Assembly: GCA_044341025.1 (NCBI GenBank)
Contig: JBIISM010000005.1
Span: 62,001 to 126,000, forward strand
Length of the DNA stretch: 64,000 nucleotides
Direction: 5' to 3'
DNA from: JABMMZ01 sp044341025
Lineage (GTDB): Bacteria > Bacteroidota > Bacteroidia > NS11-12g > UBA955
Numbering within the stretch: position 1 is the stretch's first letter; every line of letters begins with the position of its first letter. The position numbers were made by a program, and so were the translations under genes. Under the pieces are notes generated by a model. The model worked only from the letters and a program-made list of their open reading frames with translations, was not told the origin of the DNA and made no database searches. Shown here in pieces: positions 8,149-16,841 of this stretch.

Positions 8149-9513
8149 CTATCCGAAAAGGTATTCAAAAGCTTCTTCAATTTTTCCTATTTGAATTAAT
8201 TTGATGTTGGTCCTGTGTGAATCAATTCCCTTGTTGTACTTTGAAATCATCATTTCTTTAAATCCTAGTTTTTCCGCCTCTGAGATCCTTTGCTCTATTC
8301 TTGAAACTGCTCTAATCTCGCCGCTTAAACCAATTTCTCCTGAAAATGCAATTTTGCTATCAATGGCTATATTTTGGTATGAAGACAATATAGATGCTAC
8401 AATTCCAAGATCTAAACCGGGATCTTCTAATTTCATTCCACCGGCAATATTAATAAAAACGTCTTTAACACCTAATTGGAATCCACATCTTTTTTCTAGC
8501 ACGGCCAATAGCATGCTTAATCTTCGCAAATCAAATCCATTGCTTGTTCTTTGAGGGGTTCCGTATACCGCAGAACTCACAAGTGCTTGGGTTTCCAATA
8601 AAATTGGACGAATGCCTTCAACGGCACAGCTAATGGTTATTCCGCTTAATAATTCTTCTCTTTCGCTGATCAAAATTTCAGATGGATTTTCGATTTCTCT
8701 TAGACCATTGCTTTTCATTTCATAAATTCCAATCTCACTAGCCGATCCAAATCTGTTTTTTAAGGTTCTAAGAATTCTATAATTATAATGGCGGTCTCCT
8801 TCAAATTGCAATACCGTATCAACCATATGCTCCAACACTTTTGGCCCTGCAATATTTCCATCTTTATTGATATGCCCAATTAAAAACACTGGCACATTAG
8901 ATTCTTTTGCAAAACGCAAAAGTTCAGCGGTGCATTCTTTAATTTGACTTATGCTGCCTGGAGGCGAATCAATTAAATCACTTGATAAAGTTTGTACAGA
9001 ATCGATAATTAGAATTTCAGGGGTATCGCTTTTTAAATAACTTAACAGATTGCCTAATAAGGTTTCACATATAACATAACATTGGTCATTGACAATGCCA
9101 ATCCTTTCGGCCCTCATTTTAATTTGGGTTTCACTTTCTTCGCCACTCACATAAAGGACTTTGCGTTTTATCTGCAGCGCCAATTGTAAAAGTAAAGTAG
9201 ATTTGCCAATGCCCGGCTCACCTCCGATTAAAGTTATTGATCCACTTACCAAGCCGCCACCTAACACTCTGTTCAATTCATTATCGGTAAGCGTAAATCG
9301 TTGTTCTTCTCCTTCAATAATTTCATGAATTTTTATGGCTGCACTTTTTTGACCATTTGATTTACCCCAAAGTGGTTTGCTGGATGCGGAAGATTTTTGA
9401 ACCACCTCTTCTGTAAAGCTATTCCAGGCTTCACATGATGGACATTTTCCTAGCCATTTAGGTGCGACATGACCACAATCTTTGCAAAAGAATTTTACGA
9501 TAGCTTTAGACAT
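8149..9513 (-). CDS. radA: DNA repair protein RadA (Sms)
   Basis: A 454-residue RecA-like branch-migration ATPase that processes recombination intermediates. Domains in order: a C4 zinc finger (Cys10, Cys13, Cys24, Cys27); a RecA-type ATPase core with Walker A GGEPGIGKST (about 97-106); the RadA-specific KNRFG motif (in RTLKNRFGSASEIG); and a C-terminal Lon-protease-like domain (GGMKLEDPGLDLGIVASI onwards). Length and all signature motifs match the family, so it should be functional. It is followed closely by the DctA-like transporter, a pairing with no obvious functional sense beyond shared transcription. Confidence 0.97.
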   Translation of the reverse strand: MSKAIVKFFCKDCGHVAPKWLGKCPSCEAWNSFTEEVVQKSSASSKPLWGKSNGQKSAAIKIHEIIEGEEQRFTLTDNELNRVLGGGLVSGSITLIGGEPGIGKSTLLLQLALQIKRKVLYVSGEESETQIKMRAERIGIVNDQCYVICETLLGNLLSYLKSDTPEILIIDSVQTLSSDLIDSPPGSISQIKECTAELLRFAKESNVPVFLIGHINKDGNIAGPKVLEHMVDTVLQFEGDRHYNYRILRTLKNRFGSASEIGIYEMKSNGLREIENPSEILISEREELLSGITISCAVEGIRPILLETQALVSSAVYGTPQRTSNGFDLRRLSMLLAVLEKRCGFQLGVKDVFINIAGGMKLEDPGLDLGIVASILSSYQNIAIDSKIAFSGEIGLSGEIRAVSRIEQRISEAEKLGFKEMMISKYNKGIDSHRTNIKLIQIGKIEEAFEYLFG

Positions 9514-9605
9514 TTTTATTTGTACAAAAGTGCATTTTAATCATGAAATTTTAGCATTTGTGTGCATAAATCTATAAAATAGCTTGAACATAATTTAAAA
9601 TCAAT

Positions 9606-9641
9606 AAAAAAGACGCAACGTTTAAGCATTGCGTCTTTTTT
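9606..9641 (-). terminator. Terminator downstream of the M13 peptidase
   Basis: A 13-bp perfect stem (AAAAAAGACGCAA / TTGCGTCTTTTTT) with a short loop lies just after the stop codon of the M13 peptidase and ahead of radA. T tracts occur in both directions, but only the minus-strand gene ends here. Confidence 0.85.
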
Positions 9642-9658
9642 GTAATTTAAAAAAACAA

Positions 9659-11731
9659 TTACCAGATAATTACTCTTTGCTCAAGAGGAATCCACATTTT
9701 GTCGCCTTCTTTTACATCAAATGCTTCATAGAATTCATTTAGATGTTTAAGTGGGCCGTTGATTCTATATCTAGCCGGTGAATGCGGATCAGTTTGCAAT
9801 CTATTCCTTAATTCTTCGTCCTTGATATTGTTATGCCATACTTGAGCCCAGCTCAAAAAGAAACGTTGCTGCCAAGTAAATCCGTCTATTTTAGCAGGTT
9901 CTGATTTGCCTTCGAAAGAACGTTTTAAAGCGTAATAAGCAAGTGTTAAACCACCCAAATCGGCAATGTTTTCGCCAATAGTAAGCTCGCCGTTGATGTG
10001 CACACCTTGCATTGGTTCAAAAGCACTGAAGTATGAAATGTATCGTTTTCCTAGCGCATTAAAATTATTGAAATCTTCCTTAGTCCACCAATTTCTTAAA
10101 TTGCCAGTTTCGTCATATTGCGCTCCTTGGTCATCAAAACCATGGGTAAATTCGTGTCCGATTACCGCAATAATTCCACCATAGTTTATTGCATCATCTG
10201 CATCGGCATTGAAGAATGGCGCTTGTAAAATACCCGCTGGGAAAACAATCTCATTGTTTAGTGGATTGTAGTAGGCGTTTACAGTTTGAGGCGACATAAA
10301 CCATCTTTTTTTATCAACTGGCTTGCCAATATCATTAAGCATCTTATTGTGACTCCATAAGGTGTTGCTTATTACATTGGCAATAAGTTCTTTAGGGTTA
10401 ACGGCAATATTGGTGTAATCTTCCCATTGGTCGGGATAACCAATTTTATAAGTAAATGTCGATAATTTCTTTTTTGCCATTGTCTTAGTTGATTCAGTCA
10501 TCCAAGTTAATTTGTCAACTCTTTCACTGTATACAGCTCTTACATTGTCAATCATTTCTGCAACTTTTTTCTTTGATGATTCTGGAAAATATTGTTTGGT
10601 ATAAAGTCTTCCTAAAATATTTCCTTCACCTAAGCTTTCGGTAATATCAATAGCTTGAATTTCTCTCTTTTTCTGCTCATTAATACCGCTTTTAATTTTT
10701 CCATAAAAATTGAAACGTTCATTTTTTATATTTTTCGGCAAATAGGTAGAAAATGACCCAATTAATTTGTAGTAAGTGTATAATTTTAAGACTTCTAAAT
10801 CAGTTTTACTCAACAAAACATTTAAACTGGTAAAGTACTTTTTGTTTTGTACAATTATTGTGTCAGAATCAACACCTTGTTTAGCTGCAAATACATTCCA
10901 ATCAATATTTTTTGACAGCGATTTTAATTCGGCACTTGATATTTTATTATACGTTTTAATTGGATCTCTCAATTCTACATTGCTTTGTTGAATCGCAGCT
11001 AATCCTGTTTCAAATTTCAATAATGTTTCACCTGCTTTTCCTTTAAATTCTCTGCCGGTAAATGCAATTGTTTTGTCAATATGTGCCACAAACTCTGAAC
11101 GGATCATTTTCATCCTCTCATCGGTACCACTGTAATAGCTTTTTTCGCCTAAGCTAAGTCCACTTTGACCCCATTTTACAGCATTCATTTTGCTGTTTCT
11201 ATCATCCGCATCTACGTATAATCCTAGAACACTTCCTACACCGATTTTTTGCAGTTCGCCACTAACGGCAACCCACTCTTCAAGTGTTTTGATAGACTCT
11301 ATTTGATTTATGTATGTTTTTAATGGGCTCAATCCTAATTTTTCTATTTGAACTGTATCCATAAAAGAGCGGTACATATCCGCAATTTTCTGTTCATCGC
11401 TTCCTGCTTTGTTTTCTTTGTTTTTAATGGTAGTTTCAATGATTCCTTTTAATTTGACTTCACTATTTTCTTTGTCAATTATGCCAAAAGCCCCCCAATT
11501 TCCTTCTGTAGAAGGTATTGGATTTAGTTTTTTCCATCCCCCATTCGCAAAACTATCAAAGTCATCTTGAGACCGGTATCTGCGGTCGAGCGAACTGGTA
11601 TCAAAGCCAGAGATTTTAGTTTTTTCCATTGCTACATCTGCTATTTTTTCGGTTTTTGGTGCATTAGAGCAAGCCGCTGCAAATACCGTCGATGCAAACA
11701 GCATAATATTTTGAAAGTTTAATCTAATCAT
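9659..11731 (-). CDS. M13 (neprilysin-like) zinc metallopeptidase, lipoprotein
   Basis: A 690-residue endopeptidase of family M13 (PepO/neprilysin type). The N-terminus is a lipoprotein signal with lipobox FAAAC (Cys about residue 21), so it is likely anchored in the outer or inner membrane facing the periplasm or outside. The zinc site is complete: HEFTH (His526, Glu527, His530) and the third ligand Glu587 in GENIADLGG. The NAYYNP substrate-backbone motif and the family's C-terminal tryptophan (here ending VIIW) are also present. Members of this family cleave oligopeptides; nutritional peptide degradation is the likely role. It is divergent from the DUF1573 gene, with a 39-base gap, and has its own terminator. 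Confidence 0.94.
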   Translation of the reverse strand: MIRLNFQNIMLFASTVFAAACSNAPKTEKIADVAMEKTKISGFDTSSLDRRYRSQDDFDSFANGGWKKLNPIPSTEGNWGAFGIIDKENSEVKLKGIIETTIKNKENKAGSDEQKIADMYRSFMDTVQIEKLGLSPLKTYINQIESIKTLEEWVAVSGELQKIGVGSVLGLYVDADDRNSKMNAVKWGQSGLSLGEKSYYSGTDERMKMIRSEFVAHIDKTIAFTGREFKGKAGETLLKFETGLAAIQQSNVELRDPIKTYNKISSAELKSLSKNIDWNVFAAKQGVDSDTIIVQNKKYFTSLNVLLSKTDLEVLKLYTYYKLIGSFSTYLPKNIKNERFNFYGKIKSGINEQKKREIQAIDITESLGEGNILGRLYTKQYFPESSKKKVAEMIDNVRAVYSERVDKLTWMTESTKTMAKKKLSTFTYKIGYPDQWEDYTNIAVNPKELIANVISNTLWSHNKMLNDIGKPVDKKRWFMSPQTVNAYYNPLNNEIVFPAGILQAPFFNADADDAINYGGIIAVIGHEFTHGFDDQGAQYDETGNLRNWWTKEDFNNFNALGKRYISYFSAFEPMQGVHINGELTIGENIADLGGLTLAYYALKRSFEGKSEPAKIDGFTWQQRFFLSWAQVWHNNIKDEELRNRLQTDPHSPARYRINGPLKHLNEFYEAFDVKEGDKMWIPLEQRVIIW

Positions 11732-11770
11732 GGTAGCAAGAATAAGAATTTTTTATTAATTTCGTCTCTT

Positions 11771-12241
11771 ATGTTCGATAAACGTGCAGTTTTTCTAATT
11801 CTGATTATGGTTTCTGCTTTTTTTGCCAATCAGATTTATGCTCAAGGGCCAAATATTAAGTTTGATGTTGATACTGCAGATTTTGGTGTTATTGCCGATG
11901 GGGATTCGGTAGTCTACGATTTTTGGTTTACCAATATTGGAACTGATTCTGCTTTTATTAATCAGGCTTACCCTGCTTGTGGGTGCACCTATCCAACGTA
12001 TACACAGGGTAAAATAGCGCCCGGAGTTAGAGGAAGGATTCATGTGGTTTTTCACAGCAAAGGATTTGGCGGACAATCCTTGGTTAAGGAGGTGATTGTT
12101 ATAAATACAGGCCCTGAACGTTATGCTCGATTTAAAGTAAAAGTGATCAACAAAGCTTTTCAAGAAGATTTAGAAAACTATAAGAAGCAAATGGAAGTTT
12201 CATCCAAGAAACATAAGAAAAGGAAGCAAAATAAAGTTTAA
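11771..12241 (+). CDS. Exported DUF1573 protein
   Basis: A 156-residue protein with a signal peptide (about residues 1-24, ending IYAQ) and one DUF1573 domain (about 28-135), an immunoglobulin-like/ASH-type beta-sandwich common in Bacteroidota. The signature is present: DFGVIADGDSVVYDFWFTN, then ACGCTYPTY, then the PGVRGRIHVVF turn. The C-terminus is strongly basic (KKHKKRKQNK). The molecular role of DUF1573 proteins is not established; many are exported. It opens a forward run of five genes, with 9 bases to the next. Confidence 0.88.
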   Translation: MFDKRAVFLILIMVSAFFANQIYAQGPNIKFDVDTADFGVIADGDSVVYDFWFTNIGTDSAFINQAYPACGCTYPTYTQGKIAPGVRGRIHVVFHSKGFGGQSLVKEVIVINTGPERYARFKVKVINKAFQEDLENYKKQMEVSSKKHKKRKQNKV

Positions 12242-12250
12242 TACAGGAGA

Positions 12251-13159
12251 ATGAAGAAGAAAGTACTTATAACAGGTTCAAATGGATTATTGGGACAAAA
12301 ACTAATAGATCTGTATTTAACTAAAACGGATAAAATTGTTATTGGCAGTGGTGTAGGCTTATGCCGTCATCCTCAGAAAGAGAATTTTCAATATGTTGAA
12401 CTGGATATTACAAACGAAGCCCAAGTCAATTTTAAATTAAACGAAATTGCTCCCGACACCGTTATAAATACAGCGGCAATGACCAATGTTGACGCTTGTG
12501 AGTCTGACCATGAAGGATGCGACAAATTAAATGTAAATGCTGTTCAATATCTTGTTAATGCAAGCAATGCAATAGGGGCGCACCTAATTCATATTTCAAC
12601 TGACTTTATTTTTGATGGTACCCATGGCCCTTTGTCTGAGAATGAGATCCCTAAACCCTTGAGCTATTATGGCTGGTCAAAATACAAAGGTGAATTAGAA
12701 GTTACAGATAAATGCAAGTACTACACAATTCTTCGTACTGTATTGGTATATGGAGTGGTTTCAGATATGAGTCGAAGCAATATTGTGTTATGGGCCAAAG
12801 GGGCGCTCGAAAAACAGCAGCCTATGAAAGTTGTTAATGACCAATTTAGAACGCCAACTTTGGCTGAAGATTTGGCCATGGGGTGTTTTCTTGCTGAATC
12901 TAAATTTGCTAGAGGAGTATTTAATATTTCAGGAAAAGATTTTATGGGCATAGATGAATTGGTTTATAGAGTGGCGGATTTCTTCGGTTATGATAAATCA
13001 TGCGTTACGACAACAAGTTCTGATGTTTTAAATCAAGCGGCGAAACGTCCGCCAATAACGGGTTTTATAATCGATAAAGCGCGCGAAGAATTGGGCTATG
13101 AGCCGCATAGTTTTGAAGAAGGTTTGACGGTATTGAAATCACAATTACCTAAAATTTAA
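12251..13159 (+). CDS. RmlD-like NAD(P)-dependent sugar-nucleotide reductase (extended SDR)
   Basis: A 302-residue extended short-chain dehydrogenase/reductase of the RmlD (dTDP-4-dehydrorhamnose reductase) family. The N-terminal nucleotide motif is GSNGLLGQ (Rossmann fold), followed by INTAAMTNVDACE, ISTDFIFDGTHGPLSE and the catalytic YxxxK in YYGWSKYKGE. RmlD reduces dTDP-6-deoxy-L-lyxo-4-hexulose to dTDP-rhamnose, but the other rml genes are not nearby, and many Bacteroidota RmlD-like proteins act on unknown substrates, so I give no gene symbol. It sits between DUF1573 and crcB with very short gaps (9 and 3 bases), consistent with cotranscription. Confidence 0.85.
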   Translation: MKKKVLITGSNGLLGQKLIDLYLTKTDKIVIGSGVGLCRHPQKENFQYVELDITNEAQVNFKLNEIAPDTVINTAAMTNVDACESDHEGCDKLNVNAVQYLVNASNAIGAHLIHISTDFIFDGTHGPLSENEIPKPLSYYGWSKYKGELEVTDKCKYYTILRTVLVYGVVSDMSRSNIVLWAKGALEKQQPMKVVNDQFRTPTLAEDLAMGCFLAESKFARGVFNISGKDFMGIDELVYRVADFFGYDKSCVTTTSSDVLNQAAKRPPITGFIIDKAREELGYEPHSFEEGLTVLKSQLPKI

Positions 13160-13162
13160 GAA

Positions 13163-13525
13163 ATGAACTTTTTCTATGTTTTTTTAGGTGGCGGTATTGG
13201 TGCAACAATTAGATATTTGTTTCAAATATTAGTGGGAAAACACAATGGCACTGATTTTCCTATTAGCACATTTGCCACCAATTTAATTGGCTGTTTTTTA
13301 ATTGGAATTTTAGCCGCTTTAGCGCTTAAATTTAAATGGAATGAGCAAGTGATTTTATTTGGAATTACTGGGGTTTTGGGCGGTTACACAACCTTTTCCT
13401 CATTTGCACTTGAATTTGTTAATTTGATTAAAAATAATCAATTGGCTTTGGCATTTATTTATTTGGGACTTAGCAATATTTTGGGATTAATTTTATGTGG
13501 TATTGGATTTTATTTAGCAAAATGA
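13163..13525 (+). CDS. crcB: Fluoride channel CrcB/Fluc
   Basis: A 120-residue four-helix membrane protein of the Fluc family, which exports fluoride as an antiparallel dimer. Diagnostic motifs are GGGIGATIRY at the N-terminus, the TNLIGCFLIG helix with its pore-lining Asn, and GGYTTFSSF with the phenylalanine box and central sodium site. Length is typical. The start codon is ATG three bases after the previous stop, and its TGA overlaps the ATG of the next gene by four bases (ATGA). No fluoride riboswitch is evident, as expected for an internal operon gene. Confidence 0.95.
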   Translation: MNFFYVFLGGGIGATIRYLFQILVGKHNGTDFPISTFATNLIGCFLIGILAALALKFKWNEQVILFGITGVLGGYTTFSSFALEFVNLIKNNQLALAFIYLGLSNILGLILCGIGFYLAK

Positions 13526-14787
13526 GAATTAGACATTTATTATTTAGCATAATCTTCATTTTTTGTTCTCAAACATTACTTGGGCTTCAAATTTTGATTC
13601 CAATGAATCTTACCCAAAAGGACCATTTAAAATCATATGGAATTGCATATTGGATATTGAATAAGGGCGGTGAGGTTGATTGGCTTTTGAATTATGAAGG
13701 CGGTAGTTTTTTATTTAATTTTGATGTTACATACGAAAACGAATGTAAAATTAGAGGTGTAAGTTATGAGGTGATAACAGAAAGCAAAGCCAATTCTATA
13801 CATGTAGAGATTTCAAATCCTGAAGTAAATATGGAGACCGTTAAGCTGTTAAAATCGCCTAAAATTGCTGTATATACGCCAAAAAATAAGCAACCTTGGG
13901 ACGATGCCGTTACATTGGTGCTTGAGTATGCTGAAATTCCATATGATAAAGTTTTTGATGACGAAGTTTTAGAAGATAAATTAATAACCTATGATTGGCT
14001 TCACTTACACCATGAGGACTTTACAGGCCAATACGGGAAATTCTGGTATAGCCATAGAAATGCGCCTTGGTATGTTGATGATGTTAGTGCCAATGAGGCT
14101 TGTGCTGCAAGACATGGATTCGCTAAAGTGTCACAACTTAAGTTAGCTGTTGCAAAGAAAATTAGAGATTTTTGTTTAGGCGGTGGATTTTTATTTGCTA
14201 TGTGCAGTGCATCTGACACCTATGATATTGCATTGGCTGCCGATGGCATAGATATTTGTGAAACGATGTTTGATGGCGATGAAATGGATCCAAACGCACA
14301 AGAAAAAATTAATTACAACAACACATTTGCTTTTAAAGATTTTCTTTTGGAGACCAATCCTATTGCCTATGAACATGCTAGCATTGACAATACTTTAAGC
14401 CATATGTCGGTTACCGAAAATAATGACATGTTTGGTTTGTTTGATTTTAGTGCGAAATGGGATGTTGTTCCGTCAATGTTGTGTCAAAATCATTCTCAAA
14501 CCATAAAGGGTTTTATGGGTCAGACAACTGCTTTCAAAAAGCAATATATAAAAAGTGAGGTGTTAATTTTAGGTGAAAATAAGGCCCTAGATGAAGCAAG
14601 ATATATTCATGGAAATATGGGCAAAGGAACTTGGACTTTTTATAGTGGACATGACCCAGAAGATTACCAACATCTAATAGAAGAGCCACCCACCAACTTG
14701 TCTCTATTTCCCAATAGCCCTGGTTATAGATTGATACTCAATAATATACTTTTTCCAAGTGCTAAAAAGAAAAAATTAAAAACCTAA
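13522..14787 (+). CDS. Conserved exported Bacteroidota protein often mislabelled 'asparagine synthetase B'
   Basis: A 421-residue protein with a signal peptide (about residues 1-21, ending LLGL). I recognise it as a conserved Bacteroidota family that databases often call asparagine synthetase B. It has neither the N-terminal Cys nucleophile of glutamine amidotransferases of that type nor an ATP-pyrophosphatase PP-loop, so that name is not supported. Conserved-looking stretches are NKGGEVDWLLNYEGGSF, TPKNKQPWDDAVTLVLEYA, WLHLHHEDFTGQYGKF, FCLGGGFLFAMCSASDT and FYSGHDPEDYQH. The GGG-FLFAMCS turn plus a late GHDPED recalls a class I amidotransferase-like (ThuA-type) fold, which is my inference. 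The start is the ATG overlapping the crcB stop. Confidence 0.72.
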   Translation: MRIRHLLFSIIFIFCSQTLLGLQILIPMNLTQKDHLKSYGIAYWILNKGGEVDWLLNYEGGSFLFNFDVTYENECKIRGVSYEVITESKANSIHVEISNPEVNMETVKLLKSPKIAVYTPKNKQPWDDAVTLVLEYAEIPYDKVFDDEVLEDKLITYDWLHLHHEDFTGQYGKFWYSHRNAPWYVDDVSANEACAARHGFAKVSQLKLAVAKKIRDFCLGGGFLFAMCSASDTYDIALAADGIDICETMFDGDEMDPNAQEKINYNNTFAFKDFLLETNPIAYEHASIDNTLSHMSVTENNDMFGLFDFSAKWDVVPSMLCQNHSQTIKGFMGQTTAFKKQYIKSEVLILGENKALDEARYIHGNMGKGTWTFYSGHDPEDYQHLIEEPPTNLSLFPNSPGYRLILNNILFPSAKKKKLKT

Positions 14788-14812
14788 ATGGTTTTTATAC
14801 TATATTTGAATA

Positions 14813-15031
14813 ATGCTTATTTTTAAATCTTTGATTGAACAAACTGCTTATGGGGTTTGCACCAAAATAGGTGAAAGGATAGGTCTAAGCACCCGCAGAA
14901 TACGGGTTTTTTTTATTTATACTAGTTTTCTAACCTTGGGTTCACCAGTCATTATTTACATGATTTTGGCCTTTTGGATAAATATGAAAAATTATGTTAG
15001 AGAAAAACGAACTGCTGTTTGGGATCTCTAA
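14813..15031 (+). CDS. Small PspC-domain membrane protein
   Basis: A 72-residue protein with a PspC domain: GVCTKIGERIGLSTRRIRVFF followed by a hydrophobic helix (LTLGSPVIIYMILAFWI) and a basic tail ending VWDL. PspC proteins take part in phage-shock/envelope-stress responses in other phyla; in Bacteroidota this short stand-alone form is common and its role is unknown. It is the last gene of the DUF1573 operon, 25 bases after the AsnB-like gene. Its stop overlaps the convergent SprT-like gene by four bases. Confidence 0.85.
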   Translation: MLIFKSLIEQTAYGVCTKIGERIGLSTRRIRVFFIYTSFLTLGSPVIIYMILAFWINMKNYVREKRTAVWDL

Positions 15032-15651
15032 TTTATTTTTTCAATAATTTCAACCTTACTAATTCCACTTACTCTATATTCCTTGTTATTTGGTTGTTCA
15101 AAGCATTGGTACCAACTCCTGAGTTTTTTGCCTTTTATAAATACTCTTCCAGTTTCTAATTTAAAGTAAGCGCCTTCTTGAATCTGCTCTAAAAAAACCT
15201 TTTGATCTTTGTCGTATAATGCAAGTACTTTCATTAGGTTTTTATCGCTACAGCTGCTTGCAGATGGATCTTGCATATAGTTTTTTAGTGCACCTTGAAT
15301 GTCACTTGGCAATTGATGATGCATTACAATTGGGTGAAGCAATACCTTAAATTCTTGTTTCCATTCTTTACCGTGTGGATCAATGTTGTTTCTGAATTTT
15401 TCGAAGGCAACAAGATGCGCTACCTCGTGTAAAAAGGTCGTTAAAAAAGCATAAGGATTTAGATCTTTATTAACGGTAATTCTATGGTAATTATCGCTGC
15501 GCATTGGCGATCGGTAGTCGCCGTATTTGCTGGAGCGTGGTTTATTTAGCTTAAGTTGAACTTTGAATTTTATTAATAAATCAACGGCATATGCTTCCGT
15601 GCCTTCAGGAACAAACTTTTTAATTTTATTTTCTAATTCAGCTCTGGTCAA
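15028..15651 (-). CDS. SprT-like zinc metalloprotease domain protein
   Basis: A 207-residue protein with a SprT-like domain (about residues 25-115). The metallopeptidase motif HEVAHL is preceded by TTFL and followed by the third-ligand region PHGKEWKQEF, so the zinc site HExxH...H looks complete. Eukaryotic SPRTN cleaves DNA-protein crosslinks; bacterial SprT-like proteins are largely uncharacterised. The C-terminal 80 residues look like a small beta domain without recognised motifs. The start is a TTG: an in-frame stop lies two codons upstream and no ATG is near. It follows DUF3109 by 24 bases and probably belongs to the purK-purE transcript. Confidence 0.8.
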   Translation of the reverse strand: MTRAELENKIKKFVPEGTEAYAVDLLIKFKVQLKLNKPRSSKYGDYRSPMRSDNYHRITVNKDLNPYAFLTTFLHEVAHLVAFEKFRNNIDPHGKEWKQEFKVLLHPIVMHHQLPSDIQGALKNYMQDPSASSCSDKNLMKVLALYDKDQKVFLEQIQEGAYFKLETGRVFIKGKKLRSWYQCFEQPNNKEYRVSGISKVEIIEKIN

Positions 15652-15675
15652 TGGTTAAATTAGTCTAATATAACA

Positions 15676-16263
15676 TCAAATTTTATCAGGAAATTGACTC
15701 ATGTATTCTTCATAAACCAACTCTAATTCTTTATACCAATGCTCTCCGTAGCTTCTTACCAATGGGGTTCTTAAGAATTTAAACATCGGTAAATCCATTT
15801 TTTTTCCTAAAAGACAGGCATCTGAACAAATGCTCCACTCATGGTAGTTAATGGTTTCTTTATTGCCCGCTTTACCAAGGCGGATAGGGTATAAATGACA
15901 GCTTATCGGTTTGTAAAAATCTATTTCGCCATACAAATGAGCTTTTTCAACAGCGCAACCAAGTACATTATTCTCTTTATAAACAAAAACACATTCGCCT
16001 GAATCCAAACAAGTAGTGGCTGGGTCATCAATTTCTGTTCCTTCATGAAAACCTTCTGAATTTAGAAGTTCAAGACCTCTTACACTCATAAATGGCTTTA
16101 TTTTTTCAATATTAGCATCAATTATTTCAATTTCAGCCAAAGAAATAGGGGCGCCTCTATCACCTTCAATACAACAAGCACCTTTACATTTATCTAAATC
16201 GCAAATAAATTTTTTTGTAAAAATTTCATCAGAGACTAAAGTCTCTCCGATTTCGATGATCAT
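15676..16263 (-). CDS. DUF3109 family cysteine-rich protein
   Basis: A 195-residue cytoplasmic protein of the DUF3109 family. The N-terminal part has CDLDKCKGACCIEGDRGAP, then further cysteines at CLDSGECVF, GCAVEKAH, ISCHLYP and CSDACLLG. The pattern resembles YkgJ/YcgN-type proteins, thought to bind zinc or an Fe-S cluster, and suggests a metal-binding enzyme or chaperone; the true role is unknown. Its ATG overlaps the purE stop by four bases (ATGA), implying translational coupling. Confidence 0.85.
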   Translation of the reverse strand: MIIEIGETLVSDEIFTKKFICDLDKCKGACCIEGDRGAPISLAEIEIIDANIEKIKPFMSVRGLELLNSEGFHEGTEIDDPATTCLDSGECVFVYKENNVLGCAVEKAHLYGEIDFYKPISCHLYPIRLGKAGNKETINYHEWSICSDACLLGKKMDLPMFKFLRTPLVRSYGEHWYKELELVYEEYMSQFPDKI

Positions 16264-16772
16264 TTTTTCTCCAAATATTTTTGATACCCCTTGTTTTCAA
16301 GGTCAAGCGCTTTTGAAAGTACCTGTTCCTCAAGAGATTTCATGAATTTTCTGATATCATTCCATAATTCAGGCCTCCCAACAGCTATTATTTTTGCGGC
16401 ATAAATTCCAGCGTTTCTTGCCCCGTCTATTGCCATAGTGCCTACAGGTATACCAGGCGGCATTTGGACAATGCTATGCAATGAGTCAGTTCCTGATAAA
16501 GTTGAGGTTTTAATTGGAACGCCAATAACGGGTAATTCGGTAATACTTGCTGTCATGCCCGGTAAATGTGCCGCACCACCTGCGCCTGCAATAATGCATT
16601 TGTATCCTTTTTCTCTCGCATTTTCAGCAACATCAAACATTCTTTTGGGTGTTCTGTGCGCGCTAACAATGGTTAAATGATAGGTAATATTTAATGCATC
16701 TAAAACCATAGCTGCTTCTTTCATAACTGGTAAATCGCTATCCGATCCCATTATAATTAATACGTCTTTCAT
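16260..16772 (-). CDS. purE: N5-carboxyaminoimidazole ribonucleotide mutase
   Basis: A 170-residue class I PurE, which moves the carboxyl group of N5-CAIR to C4 to give CAIR in de novo purine synthesis. Signature motifs are GSDSDLPVM at residues 9-17, SAHRTPKRM (with the catalytic His) and AGAGGAAHLPGM, followed by the GVPIKTSTLSGTDSL loop. The presence of purK upstream means the bacterial two-step N5-CAIR route is used. A -7 element lies at 16794-16801, so purE may also be transcribed independently of purK. Confidence 0.97.
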   Translation of the reverse strand: MKDVLIIMGSDSDLPVMKEAAMVLDALNITYHLTIVSAHRTPKRMFDVAENAREKGYKCIIAGAGGAAHLPGMTASITELPVIGVPIKTSTLSGTDSLHSIVQMPPGIPVGTMAIDGARNAGIYAAKIIAVGRPELWNDIRKFMKSLEEQVLSKALDLENKGYQKYLEKK

Positions 16773-16793
16773 TTTATAATTAAGTAGAAGTTA

Positions 16794-16801
16794 CAAATAT
16801 A
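16794..16801 (-). promoter_or_regulatory. -7 element upstream of purE
   Basis: TATATTTG on the minus strand, a full TAnnTTTG match, about 21 bases before the purE ATG in the 69-base purK-purE gap. No clear -33 box. Confidence 0.5.
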
Positions 16802-16841
16802 CAATATAAATTAGAGTTGAATTTGATGCCATTAAAGCTGA

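Noticed and set aside
13522..14787. Annotation as asparagine synthetase B
   Set aside because: No N-terminal cysteine nucleophile, no PP-loop, and a signal peptide; the label is not supported by sequence.
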